Below, piece after piece: positions 5,567-12,943 of a stretch of DNA of 14,331 nt. Made by a program: the position numbers and the translations under genes. How positions within the stretch are numbered: position 1 is the first letter of the stretch; the number at the start of each line of letters is the position of its first letter. The stretch lies in contig VAZL01000073.1 of the NCBI GenBank assembly GCA_005883445.1, positions 3,329 through 17,659 of the forward strand. Direction: 5' to 3'. This stretch comes from Alphaproteobacteria bacterium (GTDB taxonomy: Bacteria > Pseudomonadota > Alphaproteobacteria > Rhizobiales > Xanthobacteraceae). The notes beneath the pieces are model-generated. The model did no database searches. It had not been told where the DNA came from and was given only the letters and a program-made list of their open reading frames with translations.

Positions 5567-6544
5567 ATGGAACTTGCCCGCCGTCAATTTCTGCATCTGG
5601 TAGGTATCGCTGCCGCGCTGCCGGCGCTGTCGCGCTTGGCTTGGGCACAGGGCTATCCGACGCGGCCGGTGCACTGGATCGTGTCGTTCACCGCCGGTGG
5701 GCCAAACGACACCGTGGCGCGCATCATCGGACAATATCTGTCGGAACAGCTGGGCCAGCAATTCATCATCGAGAACAAGGTCGGCGCCGGCGGAAATATC
5801 GGCATGGCGGCGGTGCTGAGCTCGCCGCCCGACGGCTATACCATCGGCTTCGTCGCTCCCAATAATGCCATCAATGCGACGCTCTACGACAAGCTGCCGT
5901 TCGATTTCGTTCGCGACAGCGTACCGGTTGCCGGGACGATGCTGCTCACCAACGTGATGGTGGTGCATCCGGACGTACCGGCCAAGACCGTCTCCGAGTT
6001 CATCACCTATGCCAAGGCCAATCCGGGCAAAGTCAACATGGCCTCGTCGGGCAGCGGCACGTCGGTGCACATGTCGGGGGAATTGTTCAAGGTGATGACG
6101 GGCATCAACCTGCAGCACGTGCCATACCGCGGGTCGGCGCCTGCGATGCAGGACCTGCTCAGCAACCGCGTCCAGGTCATGTTCGACAACCTGCCCGGCT
6201 CGGTCGAGCACATCAAGGCCGGCACGCTGCGCGCGCTGGGCGTGACGGCGAGCAAGCGGGCGGCCGCGATCCCGGACGTGCCGACGATCGGCGAAACAGT
6301 CGCGGGCTACGAAGCGGTGGTGTGGTACGGCATCGTGGCGCCCAAGGGCACGCCGCCCGAGATTGTCGACACGCTCAACAAGGCGGTGAACGCGGTGCTC
6401 GCCGATCCAAAGCTCGAAGCGCGGCTGGTGCAGCTCGGCGGCGTGCCGATGCCGATGACTCCGGCTCAATTCGGAAAGCTCATTGCGGGCGAAACCGAGA
6501 AGTGGGCGAAGGTCGTGAAGTTCTCGGGCGCGAAGCCGGACTGA
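5567..6544 (+). CDS. Bug/TctC family substrate-binding protein, Tat-type signal (tandem copy 2)
   Basis: A 325-residue Bug/TctC receptor, the same length as the preceding gene and alignable to it without gaps as far as I can see. The start 'MELARRQFLHLVGIAAALPAL' carries a twin-arginine motif, with probable cleavage after 'LAWAQ'. The mature protein has 'YPTRPVHWIVSFTAGGPND', 'PPDGYTIGFV', 'NAINATLYDKL', 'TYAKANPGKVNMASSGSG', 'HVPYRGSAP' and ends 'WAKVVKFSGAKPD'. AAGAGGA five bases before ATG 5567 supports this start. Differences from copy 1 in the ligand-facing regions (FTAGGPND against FPAGGPTD, VAPNN against VGATN) suggest altered ligand preference, but this is inference. The gene ends 26 bases from the convergent permease gene, with a shared hairpin between. 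Confidence 0.93.
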   Translation: MELARRQFLHLVGIAAALPALSRLAWAQGYPTRPVHWIVSFTAGGPNDTVARIIGQYLSEQLGQQFIIENKVGAGGNIGMAAVLSSPPDGYTIGFVAPNNAINATLYDKLPFDFVRDSVPVAGTMLLTNVMVVHPDVPAKTVSEFITYAKANPGKVNMASSGSGTSVHMSGELFKVMTGINLQHVPYRGSAPAMQDLLSNRVQVMFDNLPGSVEHIKAGTLRALGVTASKRAAAIPDVPTIGETVAGYEAVVWYGIVAPKGTPPEIVDTLNKAVNAVLADPKLEARLVQLGGVPMPMTPAQFGKLIAGETEKWAKVVKFSGAKPD

Positions 6545-6557
6545 TCTGCGAAAGCCC

Positions 6558-6580
6558 GCGCCGATCCTCTTTATCGGCGC
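6558..6580. terminator. Hairpin between convergent genes, probable bidirectional terminator
   Basis: GCGCCGAT (6558-6565), a seven-base loop, and ATCGGCGC (6573-6580) form a perfect 8-base-pair stem. It lies 13 bases after the plus-strand receptor stop. It also includes the stop codon (6571-6573) and last codons of the minus-strand permease. The position between converging transcripts suits a bidirectional terminator. U-tracts are weak on both sides. Confidence 0.5.
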
Positions 6581-7401
6581 CGCATCACGGCGCTTTCCAG
6601 CCAGGAGATCGCGAGATACATCACGGATGAGACGATCGCGAGGATGGTGATCGCGGTCATGACGATGTTCATTTTGAAGATCTGACTACCGTACTGGATG
6701 AGATAGCCGAGACCCAGATTCGCCGACTGGAATTCGCCCACGACGACACCGACCAGCGAGAGGCCCGCGTTGACCTTCAGTGCGGCGATCAGGGTGGGCA
6801 CGCTGCCCGGCAATACCACCTTTCTCAGGATCTGTCCCTTGCTGGCGCCGAAGGTCAGCGCGAGTTTCACCTTGTTGGGATCGATGCCCTGGAAGCCCGA
6901 GTAGATCATCAGGATGGTGATGAACAGCGAAATCGCCAGCGACATGCCGTAGACGGAGAGCGACGCACCGAGCCAGAGGTAGAAGATCGGCACGAAGGCG
7001 GTCTTGGGCATGGCATTCGCCACTACCAGATACGGGTCGAGCACCTTGTAGAGTCTCTCCCACCACCACAGGACCGCCGCGATCGCGGTGCCGAGCACGA
7101 TCGCGCCCGTGAATCCGAGCACCGTCGCAAACACTGTTGCCCAGGTGTGGGTGAGAATGCCGGGCTGCTGCGGAGTTTCCTTCAGCAGCTCGATGAACGT
7201 TGGCCACAGGGCCGACGGATAGCTCGTGAGCATCGGGTTCAAGATGTGTGCTTTCGGCAAAAGCTCCCAAAGCACGAGAAACACGATGAGCACCGCGAAT
7301 TGCGCCCCGCGGACGATCAGCCGGCTACGCCGTTCTCCTCGCAGCCATTCGGCATACTGCGGGCTCGCAGCCGCAGCCAACGCCAGTTCAGCCTTCGACA
7401 T
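6571..7401 (-). CDS. ABC transporter permease, NitT/TauT (SsuC/TauC-like) type
   Basis: A 276-residue inner-membrane permease and the last gene of the five-gene operon. A cytoplasmic N-terminus (1-30) is followed by about six hydrophobic segments, including 'FAVLIVFLVLWELL', 'VFATVLGFTGAIVLGTAIAA', 'LAISLFITILMIYSGF' and 'VMTAITILAIVSSVMYLAI'. The cytoplasmic loop 'LALTFGASKGQILRKVVLPG' is the EAA-type loop that docks on the ATPase. The 'ALKVNAGLSLVGVVVGEF' segment is typical of the nitrate/sulfonate/taurine class. It would form a homodimeric channel with the ATPase encoded just upstream. The start at 7401 lies 14 bases inside the end of the ATPase gene, behind GCAGGAG at about ten bases, which suggests translational coupling. 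Extending the frame upstream gives arginine/serine-rich sequence that is a shadow of the ATPase gene. Confidence 0.93.
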   Translation of the reverse strand: MSKAELALAAAASPQYAEWLRGERRSRLIVRGAQFAVLIVFLVLWELLPKAHILNPMLTSYPSALWPTFIELLKETPQQPGILTHTWATVFATVLGFTGAIVLGTAIAAVLWWWERLYKVLDPYLVVANAMPKTAFVPIFYLWLGASLSVYGMSLAISLFITILMIYSGFQGIDPNKVKLALTFGASKGQILRKVVLPGSVPTLIAALKVNAGLSLVGVVVGEFQSANLGLGYLIQYGSQIFKMNIVMTAITILAIVSSVMYLAISWLESAVMRRR

Positions 7402-8203
7402 GGACTTCGAGCTCCTGCCAGAGGGTGTTGAAGTATTTGTTGAATTCCGGCGCATTGCGCGCGGTGAAAGGAGTGGGGCGCCTACTGTCGGGGGTCGCGA
7501 AGCGGATCGGGTGGTTCGACTTGACCTGGCCGGGCCGGCGCGACAACACGATGATGCGCTCGGCCATGCTGATCGCCTCGCCGATGTCGTGGGTGACGAG
7601 GATCGCGGTCTTGCCTTCGCGCCGCAGAATCTCTGCCACCTCATCGGCGAGCGCGATCCGCGTTTGCGAATCGAGCGCCGCGAACGGCTCGTCGAGCAGC
7701 ACGATGTCCGGATCGGTGCAAAGCGTGCGCGCAAGGGCGACGCGTTGGCGCATCCCGCCCGAGAGCTGTCGCGGCAGATAGTGCAGGAACTGGCCGAGCC
7801 CGTAGCGGGTGAGCAGCATCCTCGCGCGCTCGCGCGCTTTTGTCATGTTGGCGCCCTGAATTTCCGCGCCCAAGACCGCGTTTTCGAGAATGGTGCGCCA
7901 CTCGAACAGGTAATCCTGCTGCAGCATATAGCCGACCTTGCGGTTCGGGCCGGTGACCGGCCTTCCGTCGAGAAGGATGGTGCCGCTTGTCGGCTTGAGA
8001 ATTCCGGAGATCAGGGACAGCAACGTGCTCTTGCCGCACCCGCTCTGTCCGATGATGGCGACGAACTCGCCGGGAGCGATCGTGAGCGAGACGCCTCTGA
8101 GCGCTTCAATCTCGCCCTCGCGGCCAAAGTAGCGCAGAGAGACGTCGCTGATCTCGACTTTCGGCGAAATGGCGCCGGCGCCGCCGGTTGCCGACGCCTG
8201 CAC
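7388..8203 (-). CDS. ABC transporter ATP-binding protein, NitT/TauT (SsuB/TauB-like) type
   Basis: A 271-residue ATPase that powers the importer. All nucleotide-binding motifs are intact: Walker A 'GQSGCGKST' (52-60), Q-loop 'MLQQD' (93-97), signature 'LSGGMRQR' (147-154 region), Walker B 'IVLLDEP' (167-173), D-loop 'AALDSQ', and switch His205 in 'LVTHDIGEA'. The sequence around 'QQDYLFEWRTILENAVLG' is typical of nitrate/sulfonate/taurine-type ATPases. The start is GTG at 8203, three bases after the binding-protein stop, with AAGG eleven bases upstream. No later start would keep the first beta strand 'VEISDVSLRY'. The C-terminus after residue 220 is the usual short class-specific tail. Its partners are the permease that overlaps it by 14 bases and the binding protein upstream. 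Confidence 0.95.
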   Translation of the reverse strand: MQASATGGAGAISPKVEISDVSLRYFGREGEIEALRGVSLTIAPGEFVAIIGQSGCGKSTLLSLISGILKPTSGTILLDGRPVTGPNRKVGYMLQQDYLFEWRTILENAVLGAEIQGANMTKARERARMLLTRYGLGQFLHYLPRQLSGGMRQRVALARTLCTDPDIVLLDEPFAALDSQTRIALADEVAEILRREGKTAILVTHDIGEAISMAERIIVLSRRPGQVKSNHPIRFATPDSRRPTPFTARNAPEFNKYFNTLWQELEVHVEG

Positions 8204-8206
8204 GGA

Positions 8207-9217
8207 TCACCGCGCCTTGGTGGCGAATTCGCTCAGCACGAGGTCCTGGAACTTCACGCGCTTTGCCGGATCGAGCACGTTGCCTTGCACCAGGATGTCC
8301 TGGAACCTTTCGATTGCTTTCGGGTCGATCGCCGGCGTCGTCTTCCACATCTTCAGCTTGCGATAGCGTTCGGCGCCTGCAACGAGGGCCTGCGGGCTGA
8401 TGCCGGGGAAGAACTGCTCGATGGTTTTCGCAATCTCCTGGGGTTGCGCCGCCTCTGTCCATTTCTGCGCCTGGTAGATCGCGTTGGTCCAGCTCTGGAT
8501 GACGTCGGGATTCGCACGGATGTATTTGTCGGTCGCCATGAAGGTCGTGTAGTCGGCCGGACCGACGGTCTGGCCGATCGAGGCGAGCACGTAGCCCTTG
8601 CCGTCCATCTCGAGCTGCGCCGCGTCCGGGTCCATGAAAATCGCATATTGGTTCTGGCCCGCGAGCCACGAGCCGACGCGCGCCGGGATGGCGACGTTGT
8701 TGACGAGCTTCACGTCCTTGAACGGGTCGATGCCGTTCTGCCGAAGCGCAGCCTCGAGGAAGAGATCCGGCGTGCTGCCCGGCCGCAGCGCCAGGATTTG
8801 CTTGCCCTTGAGCTGTTGCCAGTCGAACTTGTCGACCTTCTCGCGCCCGATCAGCATGAAGCCGTCGGTCACGGTGAGCCCGCAGAAGATGGGTATCTTG
8901 GTCGGCGAATCGCCGTTCTGCACGTAGATCGACGTCTCCGGTCCGATCAGGGCGATGTCCGCGCTGTTGGAGAGCAGCGCCGCCACCGTCTTGTCGCCGC
9001 CTTGCGCGGTCATCATTGCCACATCGAGGCCGGCGTCTTTGAAATAGCCGTTGGCAATGGCCACGTAGGCGGGCGCATAGAGGATCGAGCGCACGACCTC
9101 GGTGTAGCGAACCTTCACCGGCGGCTTTGCCTGCGCGAATGCGTCGAGCGGCGCGGCGATGAGCAGCAGGCCGAGCGTGGCGAGACCAACCTGAAAAGCG
9201 TGGCGGCGGTCGAGCAT
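8207..9217 (-). CDS. ABC transporter substrate-binding protein, NMT1/SsuA-like
   Basis: A 336-residue periplasmic binding protein. A basic start and hydrophobic stretch 'VGLATLGLLLIAAPLDAFA' make a Sec signal, probably cut before QAKPP. The 'LYAPAYVAIANGYFKDAGLDV' region with 'GGDKTVAALLSNSADIALIG' is the hallmark of NMT1/THI5-like receptors (thiamine-pyrimidine, sulfonate, taurine, nitrate, aromatic acids). These supply NitT/TauT-type ABC importers. ATG 9217 is preceded by GAGG at good spacing; an in-frame ATG 54 bases upstream would add an arginine-rich stretch before the signal and is less likely. It is followed after three bases by its ATPase and preceded after 40 bases by the Rieske oxygenase, so the ligand is probably the substrate of the operon's enzymes. 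Which ligand is unknown. Confidence 0.93.
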   Translation of the reverse strand: MLDRRHAFQVGLATLGLLLIAAPLDAFAQAKPPVKVRYTEVVRSILYAPAYVAIANGYFKDAGLDVAMMTAQGGDKTVAALLSNSADIALIGPETSIYVQNGDSPTKIPIFCGLTVTDGFMLIGREKVDKFDWQQLKGKQILALRPGSTPDLFLEAALRQNGIDPFKDVKLVNNVAIPARVGSWLAGQNQYAIFMDPDAAQLEMDGKGYVLASIGQTVGPADYTTFMATDKYIRANPDVIQSWTNAIYQAQKWTEAAQPQEIAKTIEQFFPGISPQALVAGAERYRKLKMWKTTPAIDPKAIERFQDILVQGNVLDPAKRVKFQDLVLSEFATKAR

Positions 9218-9257
9218 GGCAATCCTCGCGTTTCTACGATGACGGGAACGAACTCTA

Positions 9258-10583
9258 CTATTCGGCAGCAACGCCGCGCGCGGGCCCGTGTGCCGCGGTC
9301 ATGGCGTCTTCGTAGGCATCGAGCCAATCCGTGCCGGCCGCAGATATGACGTCGCCGCCGCGCGCTTGCCGGCAGAGCGCGGGCTCGTCGAGCACCGCGG
9401 GCAGCCTGCCGGTCTCCTGATAGTCGCGCACCGCCTTGAGCAACGCCCGTCGCGTGAGCATGACCATGCGGTCGCTGGAGGCGAGGTGCTCCTGCGTGCG
9501 GTCGATAATCGGGTCCATGGTCTCCTGGATCGCCTGATCCTGGAGCGGAATGCCGACGATACCGGTATAGCTTTCGCCCCGACGCTGCATGCCCCGGTCG
9601 AGCCCATGATCGTTCGACTTGTTCTTCACCGGCCGCCACCGCCCCATCCAATCGTTCGTCCGCGGCAGATATTCCAGCGGCCGCGCCAGCCCGGGGACGG
9701 GGCTGCCGTCGGCATATCGCATCGATTTGAACTTGCCGCTGGCGCGCTGCAAATCGATGTTGAAGATCATGGTGTGTTCGTCATTGATCGGCACCCAGGC
9801 ATTGGCCGACAGGTTGCGTTCCAGCCGGTCGCTCGGATAGCAGACCCAGAACGGAAAGATGAAACAGGCGAAGCGGTGGTGCTCATGGCCCTCCATGGCC
9901 GCGCGCGAGGCCGAATACATCGTCCCGAACGGCATTTCGCTGACGTGAATTTGGGGCGCCTTGTTCAACACCGTATAGGTTGCGGCGTCGTTGGGGTCCA
10001 TCTTGGAGGGATCGACGCATCCGGCATGGAGAAAGCCCAGGTGCGAGGTGTCGATGTCGCCTTCGAGCGCTTGTAGCCAATTGCACTCGCGGTGGGTCAG
10101 CGCGATGTTTCTGTCGTCGGGGTTGGTGGTGATGGCGGCTTCGATCTCGGGGAAGGGCGGCGCCTCGGCGCGCTCGCCCATGTAGACGAACACCATCCCG
10201 CCGCGCTCGGTGGTCTTATAGGCCTTGGCCTTCACCCCTGCGGGATACTTGTTCTTGTCGGGCAGGTTGGGCTGATCGAGGCAGTTGCCGTCGACGTCGA
10301 ACTTCCAGCCGTGATAGGCGCAGCGGATGCCGTGATCCTCGTTGCGGCCGAGGAACAACGACGCCAGGCGGTGCGGGCAGAGATGATCCATGATGCCGAC
10401 GCGGCCGGCCGTGTCGCGGAACGCGATCAGCTTCTCGCCGAGCAACATCAAACGCATCTGCGGGCCGTCGGCCTCGAGCTCGGAGGAAAGACAGGCTGGA
10501 ATCCAGAACTGCCGCATGAACTTGCCCATTGGCGTCTTGCGGCCGACGCGGGTCAGGAGCTCGTTTTCGGCTTCGCTGATCAT
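9258..10583 (-). CDS. Rieske-type ring-hydroxylating oxygenase, phthalate dioxygenase-like oxygenase component
   Basis: A 441-residue oxygenase subunit expected to hydroxylate or demethylate an aromatic compound with O2 and electrons from a separate reductase. The Rieske [2Fe-2S] ligands are Cys69 and His71 ('CPHR') and Cys88 and His91 ('CAYHGW'), spaced as in the family. The mononuclear iron site is 'EGDIDTSHLGFLH', with Asp176/178 bridging to the Rieske centre of the neighbouring subunit and His181 and His186 as ligands. The third ligand is probably Asp361 in 'MDPIIDRTQEHL'. The motif positions nearly match those of phthalate 4,5-dioxygenase, so this is a homo-oligomeric, alpha-only type. 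The start at 10583 overlaps the hydrolase stop as ATGA, with AGGAG seven to eight bases upstream inside that gene. No ferredoxin-reductase gene lies in the window. Confidence 0.94.
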   Translation of the reverse strand: MISEAENELLTRVGRKTPMGKFMRQFWIPACLSSELEADGPQMRLMLLGEKLIAFRDTAGRVGIMDHLCPHRLASLFLGRNEDHGIRCAYHGWKFDVDGNCLDQPNLPDKNKYPAGVKAKAYKTTERGGMVFVYMGERAEAPPFPEIEAAITTNPDDRNIALTHRECNWLQALEGDIDTSHLGFLHAGCVDPSKMDPNDAATYTVLNKAPQIHVSEMPFGTMYSASRAAMEGHEHHRFACFIFPFWVCYPSDRLERNLSANAWVPINDEHTMIFNIDLQRASGKFKSMRYADGSPVPGLARPLEYLPRTNDWMGRWRPVKNKSNDHGLDRGMQRRGESYTGIVGIPLQDQAIQETMDPIIDRTQEHLASSDRMVMLTRRALLKAVRDYQETGRLPAVLDEPALCRQARGGDVISAAGTDWLDAYEDAMTAAHGPARGVAAE

Positions 10584-11653
10584 CTGGCTTCTCCTGCTCT
10601 TTTTTTGATGGGCACCCCCGGTTCGTCGACGATGACGCCGGCGCTTGCCATGTTGCGCAAGGATGCGGCCAGCGCCGGGCCGGCGGAGGCTGCGTCCGAC
10701 ATCGGCGTATGGAGGAAGCTGTTGGGCGGATAGAACGATGCCGTTGCGAAGAATGGCCGGTACATTTCCCAGCGCGCGCGCAACAGGGGATTGGCCGTCC
10801 CCGTATCTTGTTTGCGCGCTTCGCGCAGCGCTTCGACGTCGATCAGCGCCGAGACCGACGTGGTTTCTCCGGCGCCGTCCTCGTAGGCCAATGTCCGGCC
10901 GAGATAGTCGATGATGTGGGAGCGCCCGCCCTGCACCGAGCCATCCCACGAAAACCCGATGCCTTCGGCGACATTCGCGCTGACGATGTAGACCATGTTC
11001 TCGGCCGCGCGCACGATCTTGGCGGCTTCCTGGGTCGGCCGTCTCGGTGAATTCGTCGGATGGAGGATGACCTCGGCCCCTTGCATCATCAGCACGCGCG
11101 CGACCTCCGGCACGTTGATCTCCCCGCAGGGAATCATGGCGAGCCGCCCAAGCCCGGTATCCACCACGGGAAAAATCTCGGCCATGCTGTGGCGCGCCAA
11201 ATACGCATCCATAAAATCGTGCGGGGAGGGGAAGGCGGCGGTATTGACCCGCCGGTAGCGCAGGATGACTGCACCGGTCGGATCGATCAGAAAACTGGTA
11301 TTGAAATAACGGCCCGGCCACTGCGGGTCGCTCTCGAATTGATGGCCACCGATGTAGAGTCGATGTCGGCGGGCGAGCGTCTGCAACGGCTCGGTGATCG
11401 CGCCGGGAACGGGACAGCAGGCTTTTTCGATCCATTCCGTCGCCGACAAGCCGTGCGGGGGTCCTTGCAGCGAGAACTCCGGAAGGACCACGAGATCGGG
11501 GGAAGCGGCGCCGCCGGTCGCGGCCTCGATCAACCCGATCACGTGCGCGATATTGTCATTGATGATCGCCCAGGCGCCGGCACGATCGGCGGCTTTGACA
11601 GCGAGCTTGCTTTTGGTCTGGATGCAGGTCGCTCGCCACGGCTCGATGGTCAT
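10580..11653 (-). CDS. Nitrilase superfamily (aliphatic amidase-like) carbon-nitrogen hydrolase
   Basis: A 357-residue cytoplasmic protein and the first gene of the operon. It has the nitrilase fold sequence pattern: the general-base Glu59 in 'VVLPEFSLQG', and Cys176 in 'IPCGEINVPEVARVLMMQGAEVILHPT', which matches the nucleophile loop of aliphatic amidases. At the catalytic Lys position ('YRK' in the family) the sequence reads 'RYRRVN', so Arg135 stands in for Lys; I see no other Lys nearby. It would normally cleave an amide or nitrile to the acid and ammonia, but this substitution makes activity uncertain. The C-terminal tail (about 305-357) is longer than the catalytic core. ATG 11653 has AGG nine bases upstream. 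The stop overlaps the Rieske start by four bases, so translation is coupled. Confidence 0.88.
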   Translation of the reverse strand: MTIEPWRATCIQTKSKLAVKAADRAGAWAIINDNIAHVIGLIEAATGGAASPDLVVLPEFSLQGPPHGLSATEWIEKACCPVPGAITEPLQTLARRHRLYIGGHQFESDPQWPGRYFNTSFLIDPTGAVILRYRRVNTAAFPSPHDFMDAYLARHSMAEIFPVVDTGLGRLAMIPCGEINVPEVARVLMMQGAEVILHPTNSPRRPTQEAAKIVRAAENMVYIVSANVAEGIGFSWDGSVQGGRSHIIDYLGRTLAYEDGAGETTSVSALIDVEALREARKQDTGTANPLLRARWEMYRPFFATASFYPPNSFLHTPMSDAASAGPALAASLRNMASAGVIVDEPGVPIKKRAGEAR

Positions 11654-11880
11654 TGCTCGGTGCCTGTGTGAGATGCGGCAATCAATCCCATGATGATCGA
11701 ATCCCGATTTTCTTACAATAGTACGGCGAACGGCTCGCTTGCGGACTGACGTGCCCGCTTTTTCGTCAGCCTCTGCCGAGCAACGCGCCGCCGCTTCGAC
11801 CGCATCTTATGCTATGGAGGCATTCAATCCGCCGGCGCGCTACCGCGTCGCGCACTACGCAAATGGCTCAGGAGGATCAG
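11654..11880. promoter_or_regulatory. 227-base divergent control region between operon and Bug receptor
   Basis: This region must carry the promoters of the minus-strand five-gene operon and of the plus-strand Bug receptor. On the minus strand a TTGTAA hexamer is followed 17 bases later by CATCAT (roughly 11681-11709), a weak promoter-like pair. There is no adjoining regulator gene. I see no long inverted repeat. Confidence 0.35.
11870..11875 (+). promoter_or_regulatory. AGGAGG ribosome binding site fixing a GTG start
   Basis: A full AGGAGG lies five bases before GTG 11881. It selects GTG over the in-frame ATG at 11863, which lies upstream of the ribosome binding site and lacks one of its own. 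Confidence 0.8.
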
Positions 11881-12846
11881 GTGCGCCTCATCCTAGCACT
11901 GCTTGGTTCGGGTCTCGTTTTCTTGGCGCAGCCGGCCGCATCGCAGACCTATCCGGTAAAGCCCATCCACCTGCTCGTTCCTTACGCACCCGGCGGCCCC
12001 GCCGATATCGCCGCCCGGCTCGTCGGTGCCAAGCTGACCGAAGCCTGGGGCCAGCAAGTGGTGGTGGAGAACCGGCCCGGCGGCAACGGTTTCATCGCCA
12101 TGACGGCGGCGGCGAAGAGTGCGCCCGACGGTTATACGCTGGTGATGGCGACGATCGGCGAAGCCGCCGTCAGTCCGGTGCTGTTCAAGGAGGTGCCCTA
12201 CAATATCGAGCGCGATTTCGCGCCGATCTCCTTGATCAGCGACGCCACCATCGTGCTCGCCACGCACGGTGAGGCCCCGTTCAAGTCGGTCGCAGACGTG
12301 ATCGCCGCGGCCAAAGCGCAGCCCGGGCGCATCTCGGTCGGCTCTCCCGGGAACGGCACCGTCAACCAGATCGTGCTCGAGTGGATGGCGCTCAACACCG
12401 GCACGAAGTTCCAGCACATTCCCTACAAGGGCAGCGCACCGGCCGCCAACGCGATTGCCGCCAACGAGATTCCGCTCGGCATGCTGGCAAGCTCCTCGGT
12501 CGCCCCGCACCTCAAGACCGGCCGCGTCCGCGTTCTGGCGGTCGCGTCGGCCAGGCGGTCAAGGTTTGGTCCTGATTGGCCAACCCTGCAAGAAGCGGGT
12601 GTGGCGGAAGTGAATGCCTCGACCTGGACTGCTTTGCTGGCGCCTAAGGACACCCCGCAGCCGGTCATCGGCAAGCTCAACGCCGAAGTGGTGAAGGTCC
12701 TCGAGATGCCCGACATCAAGGAGCGCTTCGCCGCCGGCGGCGTCGACACGATCCCATCGAGTCCGGCAGGATTGGGGGCACGCATCAAACAGGACACCGC
12801 GCAGTTCGGCATGATCGTGCAGAAGGCCGACATCAAACCTGATTGA
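11881..12846 (+). CDS. Bug/TctC family tripartite tricarboxylate transporter substrate-binding protein
   Basis: A 321-residue Bug/TctC receptor starting at GTG. The signal peptide is short and Sec-type ('RLILALLGSGLVFLAQPAASQ', about residues 2-22). The mature protein opens 'YPVKPIHLLVPYAPGGPAD' and has 'APDGYTLVMATIGEA', 'AAKAQPGRISVGSPGNG', 'HIPYKGSAPAANAI', ending 'IVQKADIKPD'. It is more distant from the tandem pair than they are from each other, and it has no Tat motif. It is divergent from the nitrilase/Rieske/ABC operon and lies 97 bases upstream of a Mo-hydroxylase gene on the same strand. It may therefore serve the uptake or sensing side of the same or a linked pathway, which is inference from position. 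No TctA or TctB genes are nearby. Confidence 0.92.
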   Translation: MRLILALLGSGLVFLAQPAASQTYPVKPIHLLVPYAPGGPADIAARLVGAKLTEAWGQQVVVENRPGGNGFIAMTAAAKSAPDGYTLVMATIGEAAVSPVLFKEVPYNIERDFAPISLISDATIVLATHGEAPFKSVADVIAAAKAQPGRISVGSPGNGTVNQIVLEWMALNTGTKFQHIPYKGSAPAANAIAANEIPLGMLASSSVAPHLKTGRVRVLAVASARRSRFGPDWPTLQEAGVAEVNASTWTALLAPKDTPQPVIGKLNAEVVKVLEMPDIKERFAAGGVDTIPSSPAGLGARIKQDTAQFGMIVQKADIKPD

Positions 12847-12943
12847 CGCTTCGCTTTTGACCACCCGCGCTTGGCACTTGATCTTGCCTGGGCGAATGTA
12901 TGTTCTATTGCCGTTGCTCGACCGGCTAGAGAGGGAGGGCGGC

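Noticed and set aside
5390..6469. A 359-codon minus-strand frame opposite the second tandem Bug receptor
   Set aside because: It is His/Arg-rich shadow sequence on the strand opposite an unmistakable Bug protein with a good ribosome binding site.
7226..9349. A 707-codon open frame on the plus strand across the ABC genes
   Set aside because: It is antisense to three genes with clear motifs (permease, ATPase, binding protein). Its protein is rich in Arg, Asp and His with no recognisable domain, as expected for a shadow frame in GC-rich DNA.
10600..10606. A run of seven A (minus strand) near the hydrolase stop as a programmed frameshift site
   Set aside because: The zero frame continues normally to a stop that overlaps the next start. 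The run simply encodes Lys-Lys, and there is no downstream structure or fused product to support slippage.
10584..11435. A long upstream extension of the Rieske oxygenase frame, giving a possible 725-residue fusion
   Set aside because: The extension overlaps the nitrilase-like gene in another frame and is arginine-rich and domain-free. The ATGA junction with AGGAG upstream gives a normal start at 10583.
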